A stretch of DNA of 64,000 bases from Bacillota bacterium (GTDB lineage: Bacteria > Bacillota > UBA4882 > UBA8346): NCBI GenBank assembly GCA_023429995.1, contig JAEZCE010000031.1, positions 1 to 64,000 on the forward strand, written 5' to 3'. Positions within the stretch are counted from its first letter, which is position 1. The number at the start of each line of letters is the position of its first letter. Shown here in pieces: positions 8,571 through 16,620 of the stretch. A program made the position numbers and the translations under genes. Under the pieces are notes generated by a model. That model saw nothing but the letters and a program-made list of their open reading frames with translations, was not told where the DNA came from and ran no database searches.

Positions 8571-10274
8571 TTAAATCAAATTTGCACGGGCCCCGATATC
8601 AAAGGCTGTGATAGATTGTTTTAATTGGCCGGCGACTCCCGCTAAGTTATCCGCCAGCGCGGTAACCTGTTGCGCGGAGGCGCTTTGTTGCTCGGCGGCC
8701 GCCGAAACCTCCTCGGTACTGGCCATGCTTTCTTCACTCATTGCGACTATGTTGGTAAAAGCGGCAATCACACTATCATTATTCTCAGCCATTTTTTTGG
8801 CGGATAAAGCAACCGCTTCGATTCTTTCAAGGATTCTGCCGAGTTCATCAAATATATTACCAAAAGTTACCGACGCCCCGGCGGCTAAGTTTTTACCGGA
8901 TTCGACGGTCTGTATTTCGTCGGAGATCGACAACACCACTTGTTCGCTTCGCGTTTTCATCTGGATAATTAAATTGGCAATATGCTGAGCTGCTTGTTTG
9001 GATTGATCCGCCAATTTTCCGGTTTCATTGGCAACTACCGCGAAACCCTTTCCATGTTCACCGGCTCGGGCCGCTTCAATCGAAGCGTTTAACGCCAACA
9101 GCGCGGTTTGTTCGGCAATCCCCTCAATCACGGTTGAAATCTCCCCAATCTCTTCCGAGGTATTATTCAACTCGTTAATGACTTCATTTACCTTACCGGT
9201 GGTATAATATATTTTTTCGATTTCATCGGCAACATCGGTTGAGGCTTTTTGTCCCAATTTTGCCGATTGGGCGACATTTTCGGAGTCGGCGGCGATAGCC
9301 TTTAACTCATTGGAGACCTGGCGAACCATCTCGGATAAGGAATTAATATTTTGAACGGTGTCACTGGTTTGGTTGGCCTGTTCCGAAGAAGTCCGCGCCA
9401 GTTCCTCCATGGTTTTCGCGATTTCCGACGCTGACCGGCCGGTATCATTGGAGGCATCTTTCAGTTCTTTACTCGCGATATACAACATACCTGCTTGATC
9501 ATCAATACCGCTAACCAGCTCCTTCAAACCCCGGATTGCTTTATTTAAACTATCGATCACACTGGTGACTTCCACCGATCCTTTCGCGATAATAGTTCGG
9601 GTTAAGTCGCCATTAGCCAGGGAATTGGCGGTCGTTCCAACTAATTTCAACGGGCGGGCGATTAACATGGCGATGACAAGACCAAATACCACTGCCAGAA
9701 ACGCGCTCGCAATGAGGAGCGACAACGTGACAATGCTGGCAAATTTGGCAAATTGATTTCCTTTTATCATTGATTCTGCGGTCTGGAGGACCATATTATC
9801 GGTGCAATTCTTCAGACTGTTTTTGATATTAAATAAAATACCATCTAATTTTTCATTATTCTCGATGCTGATCGGTTCTTTCATGAGTTTATTGATCAAT
9901 GCCACATTTTTTTCAACCGGCTTCATCGTCACTGGATCAATTGCTTTAATCAAGTCTACCTTAGAAATAATTGACGGTTCATAATTCCTGTCGTATAAGG
10001 ACTGAGTGATTGTAGTCGATTTTACCACATCTCTGCTGTAACTTGCTTGAAGATTCATAAAATCCCCTTGTAGTTGAAGCATGGTGTTATTCAAATCCAT
10101 ACTCTTGTGAAAAATTGTTTGAGCGTTTTCATTTAAGGTTTTGATTATATGGATCCCCATCGCGCCTTGAATAGCCGAAAAGGCAATCATGAATCCCACG
10201 ATTATCAATATTTGAACAAAAACCTTCATCCTTTTAAAAGGGTTGGCTAATAAATCGAAAATCTTTTCAAACAT
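8571..10274 (-). CDS. methyl-accepting chemotaxis protein
   Basis: Transmembrane chemoreceptor of 567 residues. TM1 spans about 18-40, followed by an extracytoplasmic four-helix-bundle-type sensor of about 140 residues, TM2 at 178-206, a HAMP domain to about 258 and the cytoplasmic signalling coiled coil. The hairpin tip E-Q-T-A-L-L-A-L-N-A-S-I-E-A-A-R-A-G-E is intact and should contact CheW/CheA. ATG follows GGGAGG. The N-terminal sensor determines the ligand, which cannot be read from sequence. Its position between a LytS/LytTR pair and the tct-sulfatase cluster suggests chemotaxis towards the transported compound. It appears to be transcribed separately, since a terminator lies upstream at 10457-10488. 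Confidence 0.93.
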   Translation of the reverse strand: MFEKIFDLLANPFKRMKVFVQILIIVGFMIAFSAIQGAMGIHIIKTLNENAQTIFHKSMDLNNTMLQLQGDFMNLQASYSRDVVKSTTITQSLYDRNYEPSIISKVDLIKAIDPVTMKPVEKNVALINKLMKEPISIENNEKLDGILFNIKNSLKNCTDNMVLQTAESMIKGNQFAKFASIVTLSLLIASAFLAVVFGLVIAMLIARPLKLVGTTANSLANGDLTRTIIAKGSVEVTSVIDSLNKAIRGLKELVSGIDDQAGMLYIASKELKDASNDTGRSASEIAKTMEELARTSSEQANQTSDTVQNINSLSEMVRQVSNELKAIAADSENVAQSAKLGQKASTDVADEIEKIYYTTGKVNEVINELNNTSEEIGEISTVIEGIAEQTALLALNASIEAARAGEHGKGFAVVANETGKLADQSKQAAQHIANLIIQMKTRSEQVVLSISDEIQTVESGKNLAAGASVTFGNIFDELGRILERIEAVALSAKKMAENNDSVIAAFTNIVAMSEESMASTEEVSAAAEQQSASAQQVTALADNLAGVAGQLKQSITAFDIGARANLI

Positions 10275-10347
10275 GTCTTAATACCTCCCGTTTAAATTCT
10301 AGGCTCATCCCAACCTTCGATTTCAATATATCCATACGGGAAGAAAT

Positions 10348-10447
10348 ATAACGCTAACCGATAAAATTATAAACGAGTCGACTACGAAATACATAAAATA
10401 GCTCACTACGAACACAATTTTAACTACAAAAAAAGCGCTTCACTCCT
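10348..10447 (-). repeat. dispersed ~95-bp element, copy C
   Basis: Third copy of the element found in tandem before tctB, here 75-170 bases upstream of the chemotaxis receptor start. It shares TAACGCTAACCG, TACGAAATAC and ACAATTTTA with copy B. The position after the response-regulator terminator and before the receptor start places it in the receptor's promoter/leader region. Confidence 0.6.
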
Positions 10448-10456
10448 ATCTCCCAA

Positions 10457-10488
10457 ATAAAAAAGCAGGTCAATTAAATCCTGCTTTT
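10457..10488 (-). terminator. Rho-independent terminator of the LytTR regulator gene
   Basis: Stem AAAAGCAGG/CCTGCTTTT (10461-10469 and 10480-10488) with a run of T on the minus strand, 58 bases past the regulator stop. The T-rich flank on the plus strand could let it work in both directions. Confidence 0.8.
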
Positions 10489-10545
10489 CAATACTTTTTC
10501 AAATACACGCTTTTTTGCTATCCTATTTTAAAGGATTTTCATACG

Positions 10546-11289
10546 TTACATGCTCATTTTTACTTTAAATGCCTTGATTTTGTCACGGCTCAATGGGACC
10601 TCAAAGGAATTGTTGCCGCTTACTACATTGAGCATGTAGGTATTATTAAACCATGGTACCATATTGGATATTTTATTGAGATTTACGATATAGTTACGAT
10701 GCGTTCTAAAAAATACGGCAGCATCCAGCTTTTTTTCCAGTTCAGACAAGGAAAACCTGCATTTATGCTCCTTTCCGTCAACGACAAGATACACATGACG
10801 GTTTTTTGCGACTGCCATGCCAATATCCGATTGATTGAAAAATAGGATTTTGTCACCGTCATAGGTTGCAACTTTTGAGGACTGAAAGGAAGTCTGGACG
10901 GTTCCGTCCGCTGTCCCGGACAAGGATTGTTTAGCTCGCTCAACCACTTCTTCGATATCCTTTGTGGAAAAAGGCTTCAGCACATACCCGCGTGCGCCAA
11001 GATTTAGCGCCTGTACGGCATATTCTTGATATGCAGTGACAAATATTAAATACGGCTTTTCCGTCATCTCGTTAAGCATTCGGCCAAGCATAATCCCATC
11101 AATGCCGGGCATGTTAATATCCAACATAATCATATCGGGTTTTAGCATCATGATATTTTTTAATGCTTCTTCGCCATTGGCACACATTGCAATTACCTGT
11201 ACCCCAGGGATCTGGTCGAGAATGTCATTCAGTTCTTTCAAAGACAGTCTCTCATCATCAGCTATGATAATTCTTATTAGTTTCTGCAT
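10546..11289 (-). CDS. LytTR-family response regulator
   Basis: Two-component response regulator of 247 residues. The receiver domain (1-120) has acidic residues D11/D12, phospho-acceptor Asp57 in I-M-L-D-I-N-M-P-G, Thr in F-V-T-A-Y and Lys in V-L-K-P-F. A LytTR DNA-binding domain follows (about 145-245), including F-F-R-T-H-R-N-Y-I-V-N-L and I-P-L-S-R-D-type C-terminal residues. LytTR domains bind pairs of short direct repeats. The start overlaps the upstream kinase gene by about 30 bases, with AGGAGG before ATG, so the two are translationally coupled. Likely targets are the neighbouring receptor and tct promoters; this is inference. Confidence 0.93.
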   Translation of the reverse strand: MQKLIRIIIADDERLSLKELNDILDQIPGVQVIAMCANGEEALKNIMMLKPDMIMLDINMPGIDGIMLGRMLNEMTEKPYLIFVTAYQEYAVQALNLGARGYVLKPFSTKDIEEVVERAKQSLSGTADGTVQTSFQSSKVATYDGDKILFFNQSDIGMAVAKNRHVYLVVDGKEHKCRFSLSELEKKLDAAVFFRTHRNYIVNLNKISNMVPWFNNTYMLNVVSGNNSFEVPLSRDKIKAFKVKMSM

Positions 11290-13036
11290 CGCTATGCACC
11301 TCCTGAGTTAAAGTGGATAATGGCGCCCGGACAGTTACTTTGGAACCATCGCTCGTATTTTCCAAATGTAGAGCATACTCGGTCCCGAAAAGGCAGATAA
11401 AACGCTGGTTGATATTATTCAGACCTATTCCCATCACTGGGATTTCCATAGTGTTACTGACGAAATCAATGACATCCTGGGGGAAACCGGTACCATTGTC
11501 CTCTATAGTCAGCACAATTTCATTTTCAGCTATTTTAGCCGTGATCGCGATTTTAATATCACCAATGATCTGAGAGAAACCATGCTTAAAGGAATTTTCG
11601 ACTAGCGGCTGCAATGAGAATGGCGGGAACAGAACATCTTCGCATTCAGGCGGAACGTCGATAAAAACATGCAAACGCTCCTGAAAACGGGCTTTCTGGA
11701 TGGAAAGAAACAATTCACAAACCTCGATTTCACGGAATAACGGTAAGAGATCCTCTTTCACCGACAGTGTCCTGCGGTAAAAAGCGGCAAGATCGGAAAT
11801 CAGCGACTGCGCTTTCTCTGGAGCGCTACGGGTAAGATTGTTGATCGCATTCAAGGTATTGAATAAAAAGTGAGGATTAACCTGTGTTTTGAGTGCATAG
11901 TATTCCGCAGCCGCAAGCAGCTTGGCCTGTTGGTCAATGAAATGCTGTTGAATTTGAGAACCAATAAACCGGCTAACGCCTGAAACTAAGAGAATATCAG
12001 ATTTTCTGGCATAACTTCCCTTTATAATAGCAAACAGAATACCGATTTTCTCCTGGTTAACAATGATCGGGGATGAGATCAGGTTGCAATGTCTCAGCTT
12101 CTTATCAGTAAATGGTTTGTCTGGGCAGAAATCCACTATATCCGAAACAAAGGCTTGATAACCGATTTCTTTGGAATAATCTACATTGATCAACCGCTCA
12201 CAAAATTGTCGAAAATGCTCGTTCTCATAATCGGCCTTCATCCAGTAAGCGGAGCCATCGGCAAATACTTTCTTCTGTTGATCATAATAGACGACAAAGT
12301 CCAATCTGGAAATATCGTGTAAACTTTTCACGACGGATAATTTGGCTTCATCGGAAAATCCTGACGATTTGATCGGAATAGATTGCTGTAGGATCTGCAG
12401 GATACGGTCGGATGATTCTGCGGCGCTCGCGTCTTTTCCTGCTATGATATCATACATAAACGCCACGCAGAATCCGATAGCCAGAGGAATGATCAAGGTC
12501 GGAATGCACAGTAGCTTGATATAGAAAATCGATAACATGGAGAAATGATTCGTCAGCGCAACGGAAAGGTACCAGACGCCTTCACACAGTAATCCCAAAA
12601 CGGTTCCACGGAGAAAATTCCATTTCTGATGCTTGGAAAGGTGATGGAAGACTCCGCCAAAGATACCTGCCGTCATGCAGGAAATACAAATTGCCTGCGC
12701 AGTGATACTGCTTTCTATCAATGCATAGATACCATAGATACCGCCGATCAAGCCGGCAAGAATGCCCGGGATCAAGCCACAGGTTAGTCCGGCTACCGCA
12801 GGACTGATAAGTGCGGTTTCCAATGTATAGTAATCCAAATGCCCTCCGCCAAGAACTGTTCCGCCAATGGATAGAAGGCCAAATACAATCCCAAGGAAAA
12901 TTTGATCTTTACTGGTACTAATATGGTTGATCGCGCGAACAAACGAATTCATCCGTGTCGTCAGATAAGATACAAGTGCAATAGTAGTGGCAATGTTCAG
13001 TGTGATAATAAATTCTTTTATCTGAAAATAACTCAA
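11258..13036 (-). CDS. LytS-type sensor histidine kinase
   Basis: Membrane sensor kinase of 592 residues. Residues 1-200 form the 5TM-5TMR_LYT membrane sensor with several helices and G-I-L-A-G-L-I-G-G-I-type repeats. A GAF-like region spans about 220-370. The LytS-type histidine motif is N-P-H389-F-L-F-N-T-L-N, and the C-terminal ATPase domain has E-D-N-G-T-G and a later G-I-G-L-N-N. Relatives such as LytS and BtsS respond to pyruvate or membrane state in other bacteria, so a small carboxylate signal is plausible here. TTG is the start, after AGAGAGGG. Operon with the overlapping response regulator. Confidence 0.92.
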   Translation of the reverse strand: MSYFQIKEFIITLNIATTIALVSYLTTRMNSFVRAINHISTSKDQIFLGIVFGLLSIGGTVLGGGHLDYYTLETALISPAVAGLTCGLIPGILAGLIGGIYGIYALIESSITAQAICISCMTAGIFGGVFHHLSKHQKWNFLRGTVLGLLCEGVWYLSVALTNHFSMLSIFYIKLLCIPTLIIPLAIGFCVAFMYDIIAGKDASAAESSDRILQILQQSIPIKSSGFSDEAKLSVVKSLHDISRLDFVVYYDQQKKVFADGSAYWMKADYENEHFRQFCERLINVDYSKEIGYQAFVSDIVDFCPDKPFTDKKLRHCNLISSPIIVNQEKIGILFAIIKGSYARKSDILLVSGVSRFIGSQIQQHFIDQQAKLLAAAEYYALKTQVNPHFLFNTLNAINNLTRSAPEKAQSLISDLAAFYRRTLSVKEDLLPLFREIEVCELFLSIQKARFQERLHVFIDVPPECEDVLFPPFSLQPLVENSFKHGFSQIIGDIKIAITAKIAENEIVLTIEDNGTGFPQDVIDFVSNTMEIPVMGIGLNNINQRFICLFGTEYALHLENTSDGSKVTVRAPLSTLTQEVHSDAETNKNYHS

Positions 13037-13342
13037 TAAAAATCCCTCTCTTCGGCATGAGCAATTCCTATATTAGAAATATGCTATAAAATACCAGCCT
13101 CTGCGGCTACTTCTCTGAACTCCGGTTACAGTACATTTCGATCTCCGTTTGTAAATTCCCTTTAAGGGAATATAGTTACCGAAGTTTCCTGATAATGGGC
13201 AGATTATCCTTGGTAATATGGTCATATTTATTGACTAGGTATACGTTACTCAATTCATTTATACCTAAACCTTTTTTTAATGTCAACTCAACCAAGGGCT
13301 GTCCATACTTTGGCGACTTCCCCTGAGCGTTTCCCCCCCTTT
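13037..13342. other. intergenic region upstream of the LytS kinase
   Basis: No gene seen. It holds a 15-bp palindrome TTCCCTTTAAGGGAA near 13155-13170 that could be an operator for the kinase-regulator operon, and AT-rich promoter-like sequence. It ends at the tRNA-Arg terminator. Confidence 0.35.
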
Positions 13343-13376
13343 AAAAACAAAAAGGCTCCTAAGTATCTTAGGAACC
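13343..13376 (-). terminator. terminator downstream of tRNA-Arg
   Basis: Stem of 10 bp (13354-13363 with 13367-13376, one mismatch) and a three-base loop. On the minus strand it is followed by TTTTTGTTTTTAA, giving a strong Rho-independent terminator just beyond the tRNA-Arg 3' end. Confidence 0.85.
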
Positions 13377-13390
13377 TGCTTTATCGAAAT

Positions 13391-13466
13391 TGGTGCGCCT
13401 GGTAGGAATCGAACCTACGGCCAACGGATTAGAAGTCCGTTGCTCTATCCCCTGAGCTACAGGCGC
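13391..13466 (-). tRNA. tRNA-Arg (anticodon TCT)
   Basis: A 76-nt cloverleaf on the minus strand. Acceptor GCGCCTG pairs with CAGGCGC, the 3' CCA is encoded, the T-loop GGTTCGATTCC is present, and the anticodon loop CTTCTAA sits in the stem ACGGA/TCCGT, giving anticodon TCT for AGA/AGG codons. Confidence 0.95.
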
Positions 13467-13614
13467 ATAATAAATAACTTATTCTATTTTCTGAGCATGA
13501 AACACCAGGAGGCGCTTCTTCAAATCCACTCTGCATTTTGTCGCCATGTTCCAGGATGGAACAGCTTTGCCGACTCAGGCGCATAATGCTAAATCCCGCT
13601 TAATATGCTTAAAT

Positions 13615-13643
13615 ATTATACCATAACCCAACTTCAATAACAA
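13615..13643 (-). promoter_or_regulatory. predicted sigma-A promoter for tRNA-Arg
   Basis: Minus-strand TTGTTA (13638-13643), a 17-bp spacer and consensus TATAAT (13615-13620). It gives a leader of about 140 nt before the tRNA. No other gene lies between. Confidence 0.55.
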
Positions 13644-13654
13644 TCTCTATTTTC

Positions 13655-13759
13655 TAGTAAAACGTTCTCTAAACAACTACTCATTGATTGGGAACGTTTT
13701 ACTTAAGTAGAGCGTATCTTCCCCATTTCTGATTGCCATTTATTCACGATACGCTCTAC
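13655..13759. repeat. paired inverted repeats, one shared with 25.45 kb
   Basis: First arm pair: TAGTAAAACGTTCT (13655-13668) with GGAACGTTTTACTTA (13691-13705). Second: GTAGAGCGTATC (13707-13718) with an exact complement at 13748-13759. The left part, read on the minus strand, recurs as TGAGTAGTTATTTAGAGAAC and following bases at 25455-25481 with one mismatch. The pair sits directly after the stop of the secreted protein gene and may also act on its mRNA end. Confidence 0.6.
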
Positions 13760-13769
13760 GAGTTGATAT

Positions 13770-14384
13770 TCAGTATAACTGGTATTCCGCGAGTTCACTG
13801 ATTAATGTTTTCCCCTGAATTGTCAATTCATCTTTTACATAACCCACATTTTTGACCCACCATGTTTTGTCGGTATACGCAACACCCTCCAGACCAGTTC
13901 CATAGCACTCAATGATAAGCGCCTCAAAGGTCCCGGCGGGAACCGTAACTTTCTCGATACCAATGACTTTGGTGTTCTCCTTCATTTTATGGTCATCCGA
14001 TTCCCAACTCCAGGAGGTTCCAACCGCCATTTTACTCTTCAACACAGGCCAAAGGGGTTTATATTGGTTAAGTCCTACCGGAGACATTTCGGAAGATTTA
14101 AATAGGCCTTGCTGATTTTGTTCATAATACACAAAAACTTCCGGATTACCCTTTGGATCATATAAGATGGCTCCATTTTTGCCGTTGGTCGGATCAACGA
14201 TTTTAAATTTTCGTTGATAAACTTGAGAGCTTCCGGGCATTGACAATTTATAAACCCAGTAATTACCGGGTTTCATCGGGAAATAGGCTGCCGCATCTCC
14301 CGAATCGTCCCCAAAAACGATTCCACCCAAAACGGAAACGACAATCGCCAAAGAAATTAAAAAAACGATCTTCTGAATTTTCAT
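13770..14384 (-). CDS. secreted protein of unknown function
   Basis: A 204-residue protein with a clear signal peptide (K-I-Q-K then a hydrophobic run to about residue 24), then a soluble domain beginning A-A-Y-F-P-M-K-P-G-N-Y-W-V-Y. That start (a 'content of the form: maximum, not tense, whole text' motif Y-F-P-L-x-x-G-x-x-W-x-Y) recurs in several secreted beta-rich bacterial proteins of unknown role. Val-Pro-Ala-Gly-Thr-Phe near residue 155 is also typical of them. The start at 14384 is chosen because AGGAGA sits eight bases before that ATG; an in-frame ATG seven codons earlier has no such site. No enzyme signature seen. Confidence 0.75.
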   Translation of the reverse strand: MKIQKIVFLISLAIVVSVLGGIVFGDDSGDAAAYFPMKPGNYWVYKLSMPGSSQVYQRKFKIVDPTNGKNGAILYDPKGNPEVFVYYEQNQQGLFKSSEMSPVGLNQYKPLWPVLKSKMAVGTSWSWESDDHKMKENTKVIGIEKVTVPAGTFEALIIECYGTGLEGVAYTDKTWWVKNVGYVKDELTIQGKTLISELAEYQLY

Positions 14385-14531
14385 GATAAATTCTCCTTTG
14401 AACATGGTTTATAATACCACGGGGATTCAATCCGCTATTCATCGTCAAACGGTTGGATCGATCAACAAGCATCCACAATAAGCCGGATCCTGATGAGGAA
14501 AATTTATGAATTCGTCCTTCGCAAATTTAAT

Positions 14532-14560
14532 AAAAAAGCTTCCCGACAAACCAGGAAGCT
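14532..14560 (-). terminator. terminator downstream of tRNA-Gly
   Basis: Stem AGCTTCC/GGAAGCT (14537-14543 with 14554-14560), with a run of six T on the minus strand. It lies 13 bases past the tRNA-Gly 3' end. Confidence 0.85.
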
Positions 14561-14572
14561 AAAATTGCATAT

Positions 14573-14648
14573 TGGAGCGGGAAACGGGGCTCGAACCCGC
14601 CACATTCAGCTTGGAAGGCTGACGCTCTACCAACTGAGCTACTCCCGC
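14573..14648 (-). tRNA. tRNA-Gly (anticodon TCC)
   Basis: A 76-nt cloverleaf on the minus strand. Acceptor GCGGGAG pairs with TTCCCGC (one G-U), CCA is encoded, and loop CTTCCAA in stem CAGC/GCTG gives anticodon TCC, reading GGA/GGG. Confidence 0.95.
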
Positions 14649-14661
14649 ATCGGCAAAAATT

Positions 14662-14690
14662 ATTTTACCATAACGGCAGGCTCCCGTCAA
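14662..14690 (-). promoter_or_regulatory. predicted sigma-A promoter for tRNA-Gly
   Basis: Minus-strand TTGACG (14685-14690), a 17-bp spacer and TAAAAT (14662-14667), only 13 bases from the mature tRNA 5' end. Confidence 0.75.
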
Positions 14691-14703
14691 GAAAATATAT
14701 CTG

Positions 14704-15189
14704 TTAATTATCTCCAAATTGATTTTTTATGAAATCCTGATCCGAATGAACTTTCACACCGATACTGCGTAATAAAGCCGTGGTGACCCCGTCTCCTTCT
14801 CGTAAGGCGCCGCTAAAAGTTCCGTCATAGATCTGTCCCACGCCGCACGAAGGGCTTTTGGCCTTTAAAACCACAAAATCCGGGCGGTGTTGATGAACCA
14901 GTTCGGCTACAACCCCGGCCCCTCTTAAAAATTCTTCCGTTACATCCCTACCGGACTCATTCACGACCCTGGCGATTCCTTTCAAAACCCCGGCGCCGTC
15001 GCCATTTTGTATCTCCGCGGGAGGACGGGGGCTTTTCATTCCTCCGGCGGCTTCCGGACAAAAAGAAATAACTCGATAGCCTGCCAATATCGAACGCAAC
15101 TCCGGTACTTCCCGGCTTGTCCCATCATAGCGGCAGGGGATGCCCAGCAAACATCCGCTGACCAAAACGACTTTTTTACAATCATCCAT
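14704..15189 (-). CDS. DUF523 family protein
   Basis: About 161 residues, matching DUF523 (YbbK-like) proteins by the N-terminal V-S-G-C-L-L-G-I-P-C-R-Y-D-G, the central F-C-P-E-A-A-G-G and the S-P-S-C-G cysteine motif near the middle. The conserved cysteines suggest metal or cofactor binding, but no reaction is established for the family. The chosen start M-D-D-C matches the usual family N terminus and has GGGTGG upstream. In-frame codons back to 15303 would add 38 residues without family similarity. Stands alone, downstream of a hairpin element. Confidence 0.85.
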   Translation of the reverse strand: MDDCKKVVLVSGCLLGIPCRYDGTSREVPELRSILAGYRVISFCPEAAGGMKSPRPPAEIQNGDGAGVLKGIARVVNESGRDVTEEFLRGAGVVAELVHQHRPDFVVLKAKSPSCGVGQIYDGTFSGALREGDGVTTALLRSIGVKVHSDQDFIKNQFGDN

Positions 15190-15334
15190 GATCAAAACCA
15201 CCCGCTTCAATTTAACGAATTTGCGGATCGAAAAATCCCTCCGGCTTTTCTCCATTATCAGCATTTCAAACCCGCATGTCAACCCGGTAACGGGATGTGC
15301 CAAACGTTATTCCCGGGTAGGCCCGAACATGATG

Positions 15335-15391
15335 AAGAAATACGATATATTGAAATTACCGCAATTAATAAAGGCTTATATCGTATTTCTT
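15335..15391. repeat. long hairpin, MITE-like copy 1
   Basis: A perfect 15-bp inverted repeat AAGAAATACGATATA (15335-15349) with its complement at 15377-15391 and a 27-base loop. The stem sequence and flanks (GAAATACxATATATTGAAA and TATTTCTTATxGATTT) recur at 62171-62227 with a different loop, which suggests a dispersed small element. The copy here has no obvious terminal repeats left. Confidence 0.6.
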
Positions 15392-15427
15392 ATCGATTTT
15401 ATATAACTTTTCCAGTCTGAGACTTTA

Positions 15428-16486
15428 TCAATGCCTCTTCCTTTCTTCCAGAATATTTTTTACTTGGAACGGCCCGGATATTCCTCCCAAAACGATTTCG
15501 GAGGCAGCAAATTCGGGAATGGAAATCAATAAATCTCCGATGCCCATCAACTTGCCAACCCACGATTGTTTTACCGCTATTTCGGCAATCATTGATAAAC
15601 TCACATCCAACAGTTTATGCTGGTATTTATCAAAAATCATGAGCTTACGGCCGGTCACTTTATAACAATTCCCGATAGGAATTTTATACCAGCTTTGCGC
15701 TCCCTCCCAAATTATAGTCTCTTCATCGAACCTATGCCCATCGTTTTCGCTTAGCTCAGGTTCGGGAATCTCCGGTTCGGAAAGGAGTTCCTTGATAACA
15801 GGTTCCTCGGCGACTTCCTCGCTTTCATCCGGTGGCGCTTCCACCTTCACTGATTCGACCGGAATTCCCTCGCCGGAATCTTCCTGGTTTTCAGGAGGCG
15901 CTTGGGTCCCCCGGTCAACGACCGGCTCTGCCTTTTCTTGATCAACGATTGGCGATAGAATATGTTCTTCCAGAAATGTTTTTTTTAGACCCGTTTCATC
16001 CGGAGATTTCAGTTTCATATCATTCCCGGTTACCCGGTGTTCTTTCAGTCTGCCTTTAACCGGGCTCTCTTTCTTAAAACTATGGGGTGGGGTTTCATAT
16101 TTAAAGTGCACTCCATCGACTGCCATTTCAACCTTTTGGGGCTTAATAATCCCCTTGCCCAATTGACTTTCATAATCAAAACCGCCCGGCTCCGCTTTAC
16201 CAGGCTCCGGACTCATTTTATCCTTGAGCATTTCATCCTGCTTTTGATCGGAATCATCAGGTAACCCTGGGGATAAGTTTTCTATCCCCTTGTTAGACTC
16301 AGCGTTTCCCTCCGGATTATTTTCGGCGGGACCATTGAGCAAATCAGCAGAGACCGGTACTTTGGCGTCAATATCGGATACAGGAGCATGATCGGGTTTC
16401 CGGTTTTGGGAAACATGGTTTCCGCAAGACGGACAAATATTGGTCTCACTCGTATAGTAGACGCCGCAATCGGAGCAATATGCCAT
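15428..16486 (-). CDS. zinc-ribbon protein with C-terminal PH-like domain
   Basis: About 352 residues. The N terminus is a zinc ribbon (Cys4, Cys7, Cys18, Cys21 in C-S-D-C and C-P-S-C-G). Residues about 25-250 are a Glu/Pro/Lys-rich, probably disordered linker. The last 95 residues (from T-I-I-W-E-G) look like a bacterial PH-like fold: V-T-G-R-K-L-M-I-F-D followed by I-A-E-I-A-V-K. Such double zinc-ribbon/PH proteins are common in this group and may be membrane- or partner-binding adaptors; the function is unknown. ATG at 16486 is preferred, because the earlier GTG is part of the ribosome binding site GAGGTGA. Confidence 0.7.
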   Translation of the reverse strand: MAYCSDCGVYYTSETNICPSCGNHVSQNRKPDHAPVSDIDAKVPVSADLLNGPAENNPEGNAESNKGIENLSPGLPDDSDQKQDEMLKDKMSPEPGKAEPGGFDYESQLGKGIIKPQKVEMAVDGVHFKYETPPHSFKKESPVKGRLKEHRVTGNDMKLKSPDETGLKKTFLEEHILSPIVDQEKAEPVVDRGTQAPPENQEDSGEGIPVESVKVEAPPDESEEVAEEPVIKELLSEPEIPEPELSENDGHRFDEETIIWEGAQSWYKIPIGNCYKVTGRKLMIFDKYQHKLLDVSLSMIAEIAVKQSWVGKLMGIGDLLISIPEFAASEIVLGGISGPFQVKNILEERKRH

Positions 16487-16620
16487 AAAAATCACCTCTC
16501 GGGGAGTTCTTATTCCATTTATATGAAAAGCCGGCTATTTTATTCCAGTATAGGCTTACAAACACACTAAAGTTGCCTGGTTGAAATATGCTATAATAAA
16601 AAAAACTTTTGAGGGTAAAC

